NCBI GenBank assembly: GCA_018645065.1
Contig: JABGPF010000015.1
Span: 1 to 38,279, forward strand
DNA from: Phycisphaerales bacterium
GTDB taxonomy: Bacteria > Planctomycetota > Phycisphaerae > SM23-33
Reading direction: 5' to 3'
DNA length: 38,279 bases
Under the pieces are notes generated by a model that did not search any database, was not told the DNA's origin, and worked only from the letters and a program-made list of their open reading frames with translations. The stretch's first letter is position 1. Every line of letters begins with the position of its first letter. The position numbers were made by a program, and so were the translations under genes. Positions 9,218 to 18,750 of this stretch are shown piece by piece.

Positions 9218-9415
9218 ATGAAATTATGCGTTCGAATAGCTCCGAATGACACTGGCGGTTACACCGCACAGTGCCCTTCGCTCCCGGGTTGCACGGTTCG
9301 CGGTGCTACGAAGGACGAAGCGTGCGATCGTCTGGATGAAGCCATAAGAGGCTATATCGCGGCGGTCAACAATTTTGTCCCCGAACACCTGGATCACGAA
9401 GTAGTCGAAATCTAG
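9218..9415 (+). CDS. HicB-like small protein, orphan
   Basis: 65 aa: MKLCVRIAPNDTGGYTAQCPSLPGCTVRGATKDEACDRLDEAIRGYIAAVNN matches the HicB_lk pattern (GGYTAQCPSLPGC...GAT..EA...L.EAI..Y). Confidence 0.75.
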   Translation: MKLCVRIAPNDTGGYTAQCPSLPGCTVRGATKDEACDRLDEAIRGYIAAVNNFVPEHLDHEVVEI

Positions 9416-9481
9416 CAGGGTATCAACACTCTAACCGTTTTGGGGCGACGCTGTTGCAATTGGGGTTCGAGATGCTCAAGT

Positions 9482-9991
9482 TTAATCGACGTCTTTTCGC
9501 GTATCATATTGCTCGAAACCACGACTCAAATAATTATTCAAAGCCGCCGGGTGATCGTCGCTGCATGTGTGCACCCACACTCGATTAACATTCTCGAACA
9601 ACCAGGCCTTTTCTATGGCGCAGCTGAGCATCGCCCCGCCGAATCCGCAATTAATGAATTCTTCCAGGAGCCCGAAGTAGATAAGTTCAACATCGCCAGG
9701 CGCCTGGAATTCCAGTTCGAAATAACCGGCCCGCTTACCGTCAACGCTAACTACCCACGTTTGCAATTCCGCGCGATTGACATAATCGCCCCACTGCTGA
9801 TCGCTCCAGACCAGACGATCGGTCCAGTTCCATTTAGCGCCGACATCGCGATAAAAATCACGATTAACCTCAAACCCAGGCTCCGTAACCATCGAGATAT
9901 CCAGCCCCTCGGGCATCGGCTTGGCGCGCAGACTCCCCGCATCGAGCATTTGAAGGTAATATATTGTTGCGGGTTCTTTATCTGAAGTCAT
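9482..9991 (-). CDS. GNAT-family N-acetyltransferase
   Basis: 169 aa with AGYFELEF...DVELIYFGLLEEFINCGFGGAMLSCAIEKAW...RVWVHTCSDDHPAALNNYLSRGFEQYDT: GNAT-like beta4/alpha3 and C-terminal DHPxAxxxYxxxGF. Confidence 0.87.
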   Translation of the reverse strand: MTSDKEPATIYYLQMLDAGSLRAKPMPEGLDISMVTEPGFEVNRDFYRDVGAKWNWTDRLVWSDQQWGDYVNRAELQTWVVSVDGKRAGYFELEFQAPGDVELIYFGLLEEFINCGFGGAMLSCAIEKAWLFENVNRVWVHTCSDDHPAALNNYLSRGFEQYDTRKDVD

Positions 9992-10128
9992 CGGATCAGG
10001 GTACCCCAGCTGACGAAAACTGTCAACATCCGACCATTCGACACCCAGGCTTGTCCGAGGCGCCCCAAAGTGATAAGCTGCTAATCTAAAACAGGTTCGG
10101 GAATGCGAATTTACAAAAGGGAAAAATC

Positions 10129-10563
10129 ATGGCCGACAATAACGATTGGACTCCGGCGATCGGGTGCAGGAAAGCTGCGATCCAAATAGCCGTTCGATTA
10201 CCACTTGCCCTAGCCGTCGCATGGGGCGGATTCTGGGTACTGCAAAAATTCGTCGGATGGACAGAAAGCGCAACTCAACAAGAGAACGCCAGCGTCGATG
10301 GAATAATTATTTTTCTAATCGCCATTGTCGCCGGCGCCCTGGCCGGACAGATACTCTCGCGAAAACTCTCAGAAGACACGGGGCTGTTCGGTACGCCCCT
10401 ACTAGCAGCCACTTGTATACCGTTCCTGGTGGGAATGTGGATATTCCAGCAGATCGTCGGGTCGAGCTACCCCGAATGGGTGCATGTCACATTCTGGTTA
10501 TTCTCAGAAACCGCAATCGCCGGGTCCGTAATGGCATGGTGGCAATTCGGTTTGGATTCATAA
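10129..10563 (+). CDS. Small integral membrane protein, unknown function
   Basis: 144 aa with about four hydrophobic segments (LPLALAVAWGGFWVL, IIIFLIAIVAGALAG, LLAATCIPFLVGMWIF, TFWLFSETAIAGSVMAWW). Confidence 0.6.
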   Translation: MADNNDWTPAIGCRKAAIQIAVRLPLALAVAWGGFWVLQKFVGWTESATQQENASVDGIIIFLIAIVAGALAGQILSRKLSEDTGLFGTPLLAATCIPFLVGMWIFQQIVGSSYPEWVHVTFWLFSETAIAGSVMAWWQFGLDS

Positions 10564-10628
10564 AACAATCACGCACCGCACACAACCGCAATCTTCACCC
10601 AGCCGAGAATGGTGAAATGGATTCGGAT

Positions 10629-10662
10629 TAAAAAGACGGACGGCCCCGCAAAGAGCCGTCCG
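10629..10662 (-). terminator. Intrinsic terminator for the PEP-CTERM gene
   Basis: Perfect 8-bp inverted repeat CGGACGGC (10637-10644)/GCCGTCCG (10655-10662), with TTTTT following on the minus strand (10630-10634), just past the stop at 10689. Confidence 0.88.
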
Positions 10663-10688
10663 CCAATAACACTTAACAGAGGAAGTTT

Positions 10689-11540
10689 TTACTTCCTACG
10701 TCGACGTCTAATAATCGCAATACCGCCAAGAGCCAGCAGACTCATCGTCGCCGGTTCGGGGACGGCCGTCAAAACAGTAAATCCCGCCAGATCGCCTTGC
10801 GTACGGTAATCCAGCGAATAGTCCTGCCCAGCAGTCCCGTTTGTGATGACAGACCAGCTTGAGCTTGAATCATCCCAGTACCGGATGCCGCCGTCTGCAC
10901 TGAGATAAGACAAGAATGTTGATAGCGAAGATGAGGCATCCACACTGTCTCCCGATGTATCTTGGCATTTGAAAGCTAACATTCCACCGCTGGAGATGTT
11001 GATGAAATTATTATTGCCATCGTAAACTTCAATCCGTTCGACCGCGCTGGCCAGGCCGCCATTGGTAATAGTAAGCGTACAATTGCTACTATAGTTCAGC
11101 ACAAGTCCACCATCGTTTTTCCACGTCGATCCGCTACCGTCAATAGTGGCGGTTCCGACCGAACCGGCGCCGAAACCAAGGTACCCGTAGAAATCATTGA
11201 CCATACCGCCATTGGTGATATGTAGTGCGCCGATACCGTTCCAACCAGCCGCAAAAGTATTTTTTACTTTTAAGTTCGATCCAGCGCCATCGACCGTGAT
11301 AGTACCGTTCCCACCGCTGTTGTAACCGGCATAACCATAGTAACACGAAACAGTGTCACCACCAACGATAGTCAGGCTACCGGTGGAGTCCTCGCCGACA
11401 TAGGCATTATCACTATATAATGACCATGTGGTTGGGGCGCTGCCGGGCGTGACATCGCCACTAATGCCGGTTGTTGCCCCATTAGCTAACGAGGTGATTC
11501 CTAAAACAATAGCTACATAAAAAGTGGTGAATCTTTTCAT
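10689..11540 (-). CDS. PEP-CTERM sorting-domain protein with autotransporter-like beta repeats
   Basis: MKRFTTFYVAIVLGITSLANGA signal peptide after AGGAG; repeated GSLTIVGGD / GTITVDGAGSNLKV / GALHITNGGMVND / GTATIDGSGSTWKN / CTLTITNGGLAS units; C-terminus VPEPATMSLLALGGIAIIRRRRRK. Confidence 0.9.
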   Translation of the reverse strand: MKRFTTFYVAIVLGITSLANGATTGISGDVTPGSAPTTWSLYSDNAYVGEDSTGSLTIVGGDTVSCYYGYAGYNSGGNGTITVDGAGSNLKVKNTFAAGWNGIGALHITNGGMVNDFYGYLGFGAGSVGTATIDGSGSTWKNDGGLVLNYSSNCTLTITNGGLASAVERIEVYDGNNNFINISSGGMLAFKCQDTSGDSVDASSSLSTFLSYLSADGGIRYWDDSSSSWSVITNGTAGQDYSLDYRTQGDLAGFTVLTAVPEPATMSLLALGGIAIIRRRRRK

Positions 11541-11810
11541 CTCAGGCTCCTTGATCTTAAAGACCGTTTTGTACATGCCGCTGCCAGCTAATGACCCCTC
11601 AGCCATTTATTTCCCTGCTGGCCGCGAACCATCCGAACACGCTATCACACAATCATGCTAGCGGACAAATAACTTCACATATCCTTCAATTGGCCCTTCC
11701 TGGTCGACCGCATCAGACAGACCACAGGCCTTTTTAGAAAACAAAAAATCTACGAAAAAAATACTTACTGCCTCATTTCGGATTCGACCGGCTCAGGCCG
11801 AACAGTTCCT

Positions 11811-11829
11811 CCGTTCCACTACGGAACGG
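11811..11829. repeat. Short perfect hairpin CCGTTCC-ACTAC-GGAACGG in an intergenic region
   Basis: Direct reading of 7-bp arms with a 5-nt loop; no T tract. Confidence 0.6.
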
Positions 11830-12015
11830 CCTACGAACCAGTAAGGTACCATGAAATCCAGATATCACAAAGAGAAAACCAGAGTTTTATGTACATTTTT
11901 TGCTTATAATCACTGCAGCAAGCCGCACTAACCACGACGCGGACGCCCTATGAATGCCGACCAATGAACAAGGGTTTCTGCATTTGCTTCTATTTTCAAG
12001 TACGTAGACACGGCA

Positions 12016-13440
12016 TCATTTCTTCTTTGGGCGTTTGCGGGTGAAGAATTTTGCTTTATGGGCGGTTGCTAATGCCTGGAGCTTTGCTGCTGTTTCGGGA
12101 TTTTCTTTGATTACATTTTTGGTTTCGTACGGATCGTTTTCCATGTCAAACAGAGACAACTTTATTTGCCGGCCTTCGTATCTTCCCGGCTTACCGTCTT
12201 TACCCGGTGTCTTCAAATGTCGATATCCGTGAGGCAGGTGGAGTTTCCATTTTCCGTCACCGGAAATCACGCCTTCAAAATTCCCGCCTGTGGAGAACGG
12301 GTAGTATTCGTGCTTGGCTTTGGCGCCAGGTTTGGCGGTGATTATGTCCCAGACGTTCTTACCGTCAACCTCGTTCTTGGGCAGCTTGGCGCCAGCGAGA
12401 TGCGCGAAAGTGGGCATCAGGTCGATCGTACAGAGCATTTTGTGCGATACGGCTCCGGCCTTGATTTTTCCGGGCAGTTTCATAACGCATGCGCTGCGGA
12501 TCCCACCGTCGAAGCCGGTGGCTTTGGCTTCACGGTACGGTGTGGCGCCGGCGTGGTCGCCGTACGAAACCCACGGCCCGTTGTCGGACGTGAAGATCAC
12601 CAGCGTGTCGTTCTCGATCCCGCAGTCTTTGATCGCCTTTGTGATCTGGCCGACCGACCAGTCGATCTCCATCATTACATCACCATACAGCCCGGCGCCG
12701 CTTTTGCCCTCGAACTTCTTGCTGCAGAAGATCGGAACGTGGGGCATCGAGTGCGGAACGTAGAGATAGAACGGTTTATCCTTGTGGCGTTTGATGAAGC
12801 TTACGGCGTGCTCGGCGTACCAGGTGGTCAGGTTCTTCTGGTGTTCAGCCGTCACGTCAGGAATTGTAATTTTCCCGTTATCCCAGAACTGCAGCGGCCA
12901 CTTGTCAAAGTGTCGCGTACCGGGATGGAATTTCCACATATCGTTCGAGTACATAAGCCCGCAAGACTCATCGAATCCGCGTGCCGGGGGGCGAGTCGCC
13001 GGCTGGTCGCCAACGTGCCACTTACCGAACACAGCGGTTTTATACCCGGCGGCTTTCAGCACCTCGCCGGTAGTGGCGTATTTCGGATCGAGCCCGCGAG
13101 CTCGCGGTCCGTGTGCGCCGAACATTCTGGTTCGTCCGGGATAGCATCCGGTGAGCAGTGCGGCCCGGGAGGCGCTGCAGATCGCCTGGGGCACATGGAA
13201 GTTATGGAAGCATGTGCCCTCGGCGGCGAGTTGCTTAACGTGCGGCGTGTCGTATTTGGGCTTTCCGAACGGCTTGAAGTCGGCCCAACCCGAATCGTCG
13301 AGGAAGATCACTACGATATTCGGCGGGCGTTTATCGGCAGCCCGAGCAACACCCGGCCAGACCATAGCGCCTGCAGCTCCTACGGCTGCGATTCGGAGGA
13401 AATCTCTGCGTGACTGCGTTGAATTCGATTTAACTACCAT
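12016..13440 (-). CDS. Sulfatase (alkaline phosphatase superfamily), Tat signal, CxAxR-type catalytic motif
   Basis: SRRDFLRIAAVGAAGAMVWPGVARA Tat-like signal; NIVVIFLDDSGWADF; CSASRAALLTGCYPGR; GKWHVG; TLVIFTSDNGPW. Confidence 0.93.
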   Translation of the reverse strand: MVVKSNSTQSRRDFLRIAAVGAAGAMVWPGVARAADKRPPNIVVIFLDDSGWADFKPFGKPKYDTPHVKQLAAEGTCFHNFHVPQAICSASRAALLTGCYPGRTRMFGAHGPRARGLDPKYATTGEVLKAAGYKTAVFGKWHVGDQPATRPPARGFDESCGLMYSNDMWKFHPGTRHFDKWPLQFWDNGKITIPDVTAEHQKNLTTWYAEHAVSFIKRHKDKPFYLYVPHSMPHVPIFCSKKFEGKSGAGLYGDVMMEIDWSVGQITKAIKDCGIENDTLVIFTSDNGPWVSYGDHAGATPYREAKATGFDGGIRSACVMKLPGKIKAGAVSHKMLCTIDLMPTFAHLAGAKLPKNEVDGKNVWDIITAKPGAKAKHEYYPFSTGGNFEGVISGDGKWKLHLPHGYRHLKTPGKDGKPGRYEGRQIKLSLFDMENDPYETKNVIKENPETAAKLQALATAHKAKFFTRKRPKKK

Positions 13441-13578
13441 TAGTGTTACCCTTTCATTCCGACCGAAAAGTATAAGCCCGAGTTCAAATCATATAGTCTA
13501 CCCTTGCCTTAACGCAATGACTGGCGGTATTGTTGCGTTTAGCAAATCGGAACTACACCTGATTCGGGAGCAATTGAC

Positions 13579-16500
13579 ATGAATGACATGAAAATCAAAT
13601 TGGCGTTGTTAGTGGTGCTGTGCCTGTCGTTGTCGCAGAAGGCCCAGGCTGAATCGGCTAGCGAGATCATCAAGTCGTCCGGCGTTACCGGCGGTCTGGT
13701 GGTTCATATCGGATGCGGTGACGGTAAGCTGACCGCCGGACTCGGCGCTGCTGAGGGATATATCGTCCAGGGCCTGGACAGTTCGCCTGCCAATGTGGAC
13801 AAGGCCCGAGCGCACTTCAGCGACAAGAAACTGGGCTCCAAAGTCACCGCCCGAACGTTCGACGGTAAAACGCTGCCCTACCGCGACAATATGGTGAACC
13901 TGATCATTGCTGACGTCGGCGCGGCGCCCGAGGCGGAGATCACCCGCGCCCTGGCGCCAAACGGCGTGGCGATCGTCGGTGGGAAGAAGCGAATCAAGCC
14001 CCGCCCATCGGAGATCGACGAGTGGACGCACTACCATCACGACCCGCAGGGCACGATGGTCGGCCTGGACAAGAAGGTCGCCCCGCTGCACGGGATTCAG
14101 TGGATGGGATCGCCGAAGTGGCTCCGCAATCATGATTTCATGACGGGCATGCACGCGATGGTCACCAGCAACGGACGGGTGTTTTATGTGATAGACGAGG
14201 GGCTGAGGAATCACATTCTGCTGCCGGCAAAATGGGTTCTGATAGCACGTGACGCGTTTAACGGTGCGGTGTTATGGCGTCGTGATCTGAAGGATTGGCA
14301 TCCGCAGAACTGGCCCCTGAAAAGCGGACCGGGCCAATTCCCCAGGCGGTTGGTGGCTGTTGGCGACCGCGTATACGTAACGTTCGGACAGACCGCAGAA
14401 CTCACCGCCATCGACGCGGTGACAGGCAAGACGATTCGCACCTACGAACAAACCAAATCCACCGAAGAGATCATCCTCGACGGCGAGACTCTCTTCCTGC
14501 TGGTGAACCCCAACAGGAAGAAAGTGGACTTCACGGTCAAATCCACCGGGTACGGTGAGATCAAACGGGCCTCGTCCGGTTGGGCCTGGACGCAGAGCGG
14601 CGAGCCGGAGAGCGTAATGGCGGTCAACGCCAAGTCGGGCAAGACGCTCTGGACCCATAAGAGCAAGGTCGCCCCGCTGTCGCTTGCGCTGGGCGGCGGG
14701 AAGGTGTTTTTCGCAAACGGAACCGGAATGGTCGCCCTGGACCGCAAAACGGGCAAACCGGCCTGGACGTCGACCGCACCGAGAATCAGCAAGGTAGGCA
14801 CCGGCGGATCAGTGCGAGTTGTTTACTCCGACGGCGTGCTGCTGGCGGCGGTGGGCACAAGGCTGACTGCGATGGGAGCCAAAGACGGTAAAATACTGTG
14901 GACCAACAGACTCCTGGCTTCGAGCCACCACTGCCCCAACGATCTGTTCGTAATCAACGGGCTGATCTGGTCGGCCCGCACGGGCGTGCCCCAGAAGCTC
15001 GGAACCCAAATATGGGCCCGCGACCTGCACACCGGGGAGCTTAAGAAGGATTTCAAGGCGACCAATGCCCCAGCGTTCCCAATGCACCCGCGATGCTACC
15101 CAAGCCGGGCCACCACGCAATATCTCATGACCAACGGAATGGGCACCGAGTTCTACAAAATCGGCGATACGAAAATGACGCTCCACCACGCCGTGCGGGG
15201 AAGCTGCATATACGGCGTGATGCCGGCCAACGGACTGCTCTACAAACCCCCGGACTCATGCGCATGCTACTACCAGTCGAAGCTCGAGTACTTCTGCGCA
15301 ATGTCGCCGGAGTCAGCGTTGAAAACCAAAACGCCCGAGGCCCAGCGACTCGAAAAGGGACCCGTATATAAGGATATCATCAACCGCAAGGCCAAGCCCG
15401 CCAATCTGACCGACTGGCCGATGTACAGGCGAGAAGCCTCACGCAGCGGGTCGACCCTGTCGCCAATGACAACCGACCTGAACGAAAAATGGAGCATCAA
15501 ACTAAGCGGAAAACTCCCCCAGCCGGTAGTCTCAGACGGCCTGGCGTTCGTTTCGTCAATCGAGCAGCAGACCCTCTACGCCATCAACACCGCCACGGGC
15601 AAAATCGCCTGGAAGTTCATCGCTGGTGGGAAGATCGACTCATCCCCCACCGTTTACAACAACACGGTCCTGTTCGGCTGCGGAGATGGGCGGGTTTACT
15701 GCCTGCGCGCCGAAGACGGAGCCGTCGCATGGCGATATCTAGTCGCCCCTGCCGACGTGCAGATGGTTTCGTATCAGCAGGTAGAATCGGTCTGGCCGGT
15801 GCATGGCGCCGTGCTTGTCGTGAAGGGCAAGCTTTACGCACTGGCTGGGCGGAACATGTTCTTCGACGGCGGAATACGCCTGGTGGTGCTCAACCCGAAA
15901 ACCGGCGAGATGATTTCCGAGAACATGATGGACAACATCGACCCCGAAACGGGCAAGGAATTCCACGAGACGATAATCGCCAAGTACATGCCCATCGCAA
16001 ACCCGGACATTTTCTCCAGCGATGGGCAGCGACTCTACATGCAGGAGCAGAACTTCGGGCTAGACGGTAAGCGTATTGGCGTCGGCCCGACCCTGCCGGG
16101 GAAAAAGGCTGCGGCGACACCGCCCGGTAAGCACCTGTTCTGCCAGACCGGCCTGCTCGATGATGCGTGGTTCCATCGCTCGTACTGGATATACGGCGAC
16201 GATTGCGGTGAGGGCTGGGGTGCGTACACCTCTACGCGAAGGCGTTCTCCCTGCGGGCGGATAATGTCGTTCGATGAGAATCGCATATACGGTTTCCGCT
16301 CCGACCCGCTGGGCAATATGCTGCACCCACGCACGAGCTACAAGCTGTTCGCTGCCGAAAAGGAACCTGCTCTTGTGCCCGCTCCGGCGCCGACGCCAAA
16401 AGCGAAACAAAAAGCCAAACCCAAAGCCAAGGGCAAGGACAAAAAAGTTCGCAAACCACGAGTCAGGCGCCCCCGCGGCGGCGGGATCAAGCATCACTGG

Positions 16501-16830
16501 CAGGTCGAAACGCCAGGTCTGCTGGTAAACGCAATGGTGCTGGGCAAAGAGAAACTGTTCATCGCAGGCCCTCCCGACCTGGCAGACGAAACAAAAATGC
16601 TCGGACACCTGCCAGGCGCCAACGACGACAACAACCGCCAACTAATCGCCCAAGCCGAAGCATGGAAAGGCAAGCGAGGCGGACTGCTGCGAGTGGTCTC
16701 ATGCAAGACCGGTGAAAAACTCGCCGAATGCAAACTGAAGAACATTCCGCTGTTCGACGGAATGTCAGCGGCCGATGGTAAACTCTTCATCGTCACGCTC
16801 GACGGCAATATAGTATGCATCGGAAAATAA
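13579..16830 (+). CDS. Exported fusion of a SAM-methyltransferase-like domain with PQQ-type beta-propeller repeats
   Basis: Signal peptide MKIKLALLVVLCLSLSQKAQA; GGLVVHIGCGDGKLTAGLG...VQGLDSSPANVDKAR (class I MTase motifs I/II); repeated propeller strands (AVNAKSGKTLWTHKSK, ALDRKTGKPAWTS, AINTATGKIAWKFIAGGKIDSSPTVYNNTVLFGCGDGRVYCLRAEDGAVAWRY). Confidence 0.82.
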   Translation: MNDMKIKLALLVVLCLSLSQKAQAESASEIIKSSGVTGGLVVHIGCGDGKLTAGLGAAEGYIVQGLDSSPANVDKARAHFSDKKLGSKVTARTFDGKTLPYRDNMVNLIIADVGAAPEAEITRALAPNGVAIVGGKKRIKPRPSEIDEWTHYHHDPQGTMVGLDKKVAPLHGIQWMGSPKWLRNHDFMTGMHAMVTSNGRVFYVIDEGLRNHILLPAKWVLIARDAFNGAVLWRRDLKDWHPQNWPLKSGPGQFPRRLVAVGDRVYVTFGQTAELTAIDAVTGKTIRTYEQTKSTEEIILDGETLFLLVNPNRKKVDFTVKSTGYGEIKRASSGWAWTQSGEPESVMAVNAKSGKTLWTHKSKVAPLSLALGGGKVFFANGTGMVALDRKTGKPAWTSTAPRISKVGTGGSVRVVYSDGVLLAAVGTRLTAMGAKDGKILWTNRLLASSHHCPNDLFVINGLIWSARTGVPQKLGTQIWARDLHTGELKKDFKATNAPAFPMHPRCYPSRATTQYLMTNGMGTEFYKIGDTKMTLHHAVRGSCIYGVMPANGLLYKPPDSCACYYQSKLEYFCAMSPESALKTKTPEAQRLEKGPVYKDIINRKAKPANLTDWPMYRREASRSGSTLSPMTTDLNEKWSIKLSGKLPQPVVSDGLAFVSSIEQQTLYAINTATGKIAWKFIAGGKIDSSPTVYNNTVLFGCGDGRVYCLRAEDGAVAWRYLVAPADVQMVSYQQVESVWPVHGAVLVVKGKLYALAGRNMFFDGGIRLVVLNPKTGEMISENMMDNIDPETGKEFHETIIAKYMPIANPDIFSSDGQRLYMQEQNFGLDGKRIGVGPTLPGKKAAATPPGKHLFCQTGLLDDAWFHRSYWIYGDDCGEGWGAYTSTRRRSPCGRIMSFDENRIYGFRSDPLGNMLHPRTSYKLFAAEKEPALVPAPAPTPKAKQKAKPKAKGKDKKVRKPRVRRPRGGGIKHHWQVETPGLLVNAMVLGKEKLFIAGPPDLADETKMLGHLPGANDDNNRQLIAQAEAWKGKRGGLLRVVSCKTGEKLAECKLKNIPLFDGMSAADGKLFIVTLDGNIVCIGK

Positions 16831-16863
16831 ACCCCGCACACAAACACCCAAAGGACTGGACGC

Positions 16864-18579
16864 ATGAAAAGACGTGATTTTCTAAAGAACATCGGAATTG
16901 GCGCAGCCTCATTGAGCATCGGCGCCCTGACGCCGTCGCTTCGAGCAGCATCAAAAGCAGCCAAGCCCAACGTTATAATAGTCCTGACCGACGACCAGGG
17001 ATACGGTGACCTTTCCTGCCACGGCAACCCCCTGCTGAAAACGCCCAACCTCGATAAGCTGCATGCAGAAAGCGTCCACTTCACCGATTACCACGTAGCC
17101 CCAATGTGCACACCAACTCGCGGCGAACTGCTCACAGGTCAGCAGGCGTTCCGCAACGGCGCGGTGTTTGTCTGCCAGGGCAAGTCCATGCCCCGTCGCG
17201 GAATCCCCATGATGCCCGAAATGTTCAAAACCGGCGGATACGCAACCGGGCACTTCGGGAAATGGCACCTCGGCGACAACAACCCCTACCGCCCGCAAGA
17301 CCGCGGATTCGACGAAACCGTCCATCATGGAGCCTGGGGAATCACCTCGATGGCGGACCACTGGGGCAACGATTACTACGACGACATCTACGAACACAAC
17401 GGCGTGCGGAAGCAGTATAAAGGTTACTGCACCGACGTATGGTTCGATGAAGCTATGAAATGGATGTCGGCCAGGCAGAAAACAAAACAACCGTTCTTCT
17501 GCTACCTGCCCACCAACGTGCCCCACGTGCCGCTTATCGTGGACAAAAAATACTCAGACATGGTCAAGGGCAACAGGTTCCTGGGCATGATCGCACAGTT
17601 CGACGAGAACATGGGCAGGCTCGAAGCGTTCCTCCAGAAGAGCGGGCTGCGTGAAAACACGATCCTGATCTTCATGACCGACAACGGAACAGCCGGCGGG
17701 CATCGCATTTTCAATGCGGGCATGCGCGGGCACAAAACAGAATATTACGAAGGCGGTCATCGCGTTCCGTTCTTCCTGCGCTGGCCGGCGGCTGGGCTCG
17801 ACAAACCACGCGACATTAACGAACTGACGCACAGCACCGACATCTTGCCCACATTGCTCGACCTGTGCGATCTAAAGAAGCCCGAAAACGCCAAGTTCGA
17901 CGGACTCAGCCTCAGCGGGCTCATCAAGGGCGAAACCAAAAAACTGCCCGACCGCAAGATCGTAATCCAGTACAGAGATTTCCGCCGCCCCGGCGTGGTG
18001 CTCTGGAAGAAATGGCGTCTGGTGCATAACAATGCACTTCACAATATCGCCGACGATCCTGGCCAGAAAACCAGCGTGCTCGCCGAATATCCCGATATCG
18101 TCAAAGCGATGCGAGACCATTACGCCGCCTGGCGAACCGAGATGACCCCGCTGCAAAAGGAAATCAACACGATCAGCATCGGCGTGGACACCGAACCGGA
18201 AACGTTCCCCTGCTCAGCCAACTGGATAGGCTCGTACGCCGACAGTTGGGGCAATATCCGGGGCGGAGTGAAGAACGGTTACTGGGACCTCCAGGTCGAG
18301 AAGACCGGAAAGTACGAGATCGAAGTATGCGGGTGGCCTAAGGGCTCGGGCGTCCTTCCTAAGGACAAGTTACGAGGGATCCGCGGCAGACCCGTCGCCG
18401 GCGCCAAACTCAAACTTGGCGACAAAGAACTGACAAAGAAAATGGCTCCGACCGACATGTGCGCAACGTTCAGCGTCGACCTGAAAAAAGGCGACAAACC
18501 CCGCCTGCAATCATGGTTCAATAATGAAGCAGGCAAGGACCTCGGCGGATCATACTTCGTATACGTCACGAAGAAATAA
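16864..18579 (+). CDS. Sulfatase (arylsulfatase-like), Tat signal, CxPxR motif
   Basis: MKRRDFLKNIGIGAASLSIGALTPSLRAA; NVIIVLTDDQGYGDLSCHGNP; CTPTRGELLTGQ; GKWHLGDN; TILIFMTDNG; extra C-terminal beta-rich region. Confidence 0.94.
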   Translation: MKRRDFLKNIGIGAASLSIGALTPSLRAASKAAKPNVIIVLTDDQGYGDLSCHGNPLLKTPNLDKLHAESVHFTDYHVAPMCTPTRGELLTGQQAFRNGAVFVCQGKSMPRRGIPMMPEMFKTGGYATGHFGKWHLGDNNPYRPQDRGFDETVHHGAWGITSMADHWGNDYYDDIYEHNGVRKQYKGYCTDVWFDEAMKWMSARQKTKQPFFCYLPTNVPHVPLIVDKKYSDMVKGNRFLGMIAQFDENMGRLEAFLQKSGLRENTILIFMTDNGTAGGHRIFNAGMRGHKTEYYEGGHRVPFFLRWPAAGLDKPRDINELTHSTDILPTLLDLCDLKKPENAKFDGLSLSGLIKGETKKLPDRKIVIQYRDFRRPGVVLWKKWRLVHNNALHNIADDPGQKTSVLAEYPDIVKAMRDHYAAWRTEMTPLQKEINTISIGVDTEPETFPCSANWIGSYADSWGNIRGGVKNGYWDLQVEKTGKYEIEVCGWPKGSGVLPKDKLRGIRGRPVAGAKLKLGDKELTKKMAPTDMCATFSVDLKKGDKPRLQSWFNNEAGKDLGGSYFVYVTKK

Positions 18580-18651
18580 TCACGATTCGTCGAACTGTTT
18601 AGCGTTTACTGATGACTAGATGGATTAAGCACATAACGGCGAACGACGAAC

Positions 18652-18668
18652 GCGGGGCGTTGCCCCGC
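18652..18668. repeat. GC-rich hairpin between convergent genes
   Basis: GCGGGGC-GTT-GCCCCGC perfect 7-bp inverted repeat between stops at 18579 (+) and 18751 (-); no T tract. Confidence 0.6.
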
Positions 18669-18750
18669 CGCTAAACAGACAAACGGATCACAGGCGAACA
18701 GACAACGACGAACGCCTATATCTCTCGATGCATCGCTCTGCTAAACACGA

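Noticed and set aside
9218-9415. Complete HicAB toxin-antitoxin module
   Set aside because: No HicA-like ORF on either side.
12166-13413. 415-aa plus-strand ORF
   Set aside because: Antisense to the sulfatase at 12016..13440, which has all diagnostic motifs; the shadow ORF has no recognizable domain.
18580-18750. Repeated CGAACGACGAACG / GACAACGACGAACG segments as a CRISPR-like or direct-repeat array
   Set aside because: Only short irregular matches, no regular spacing or spacers.
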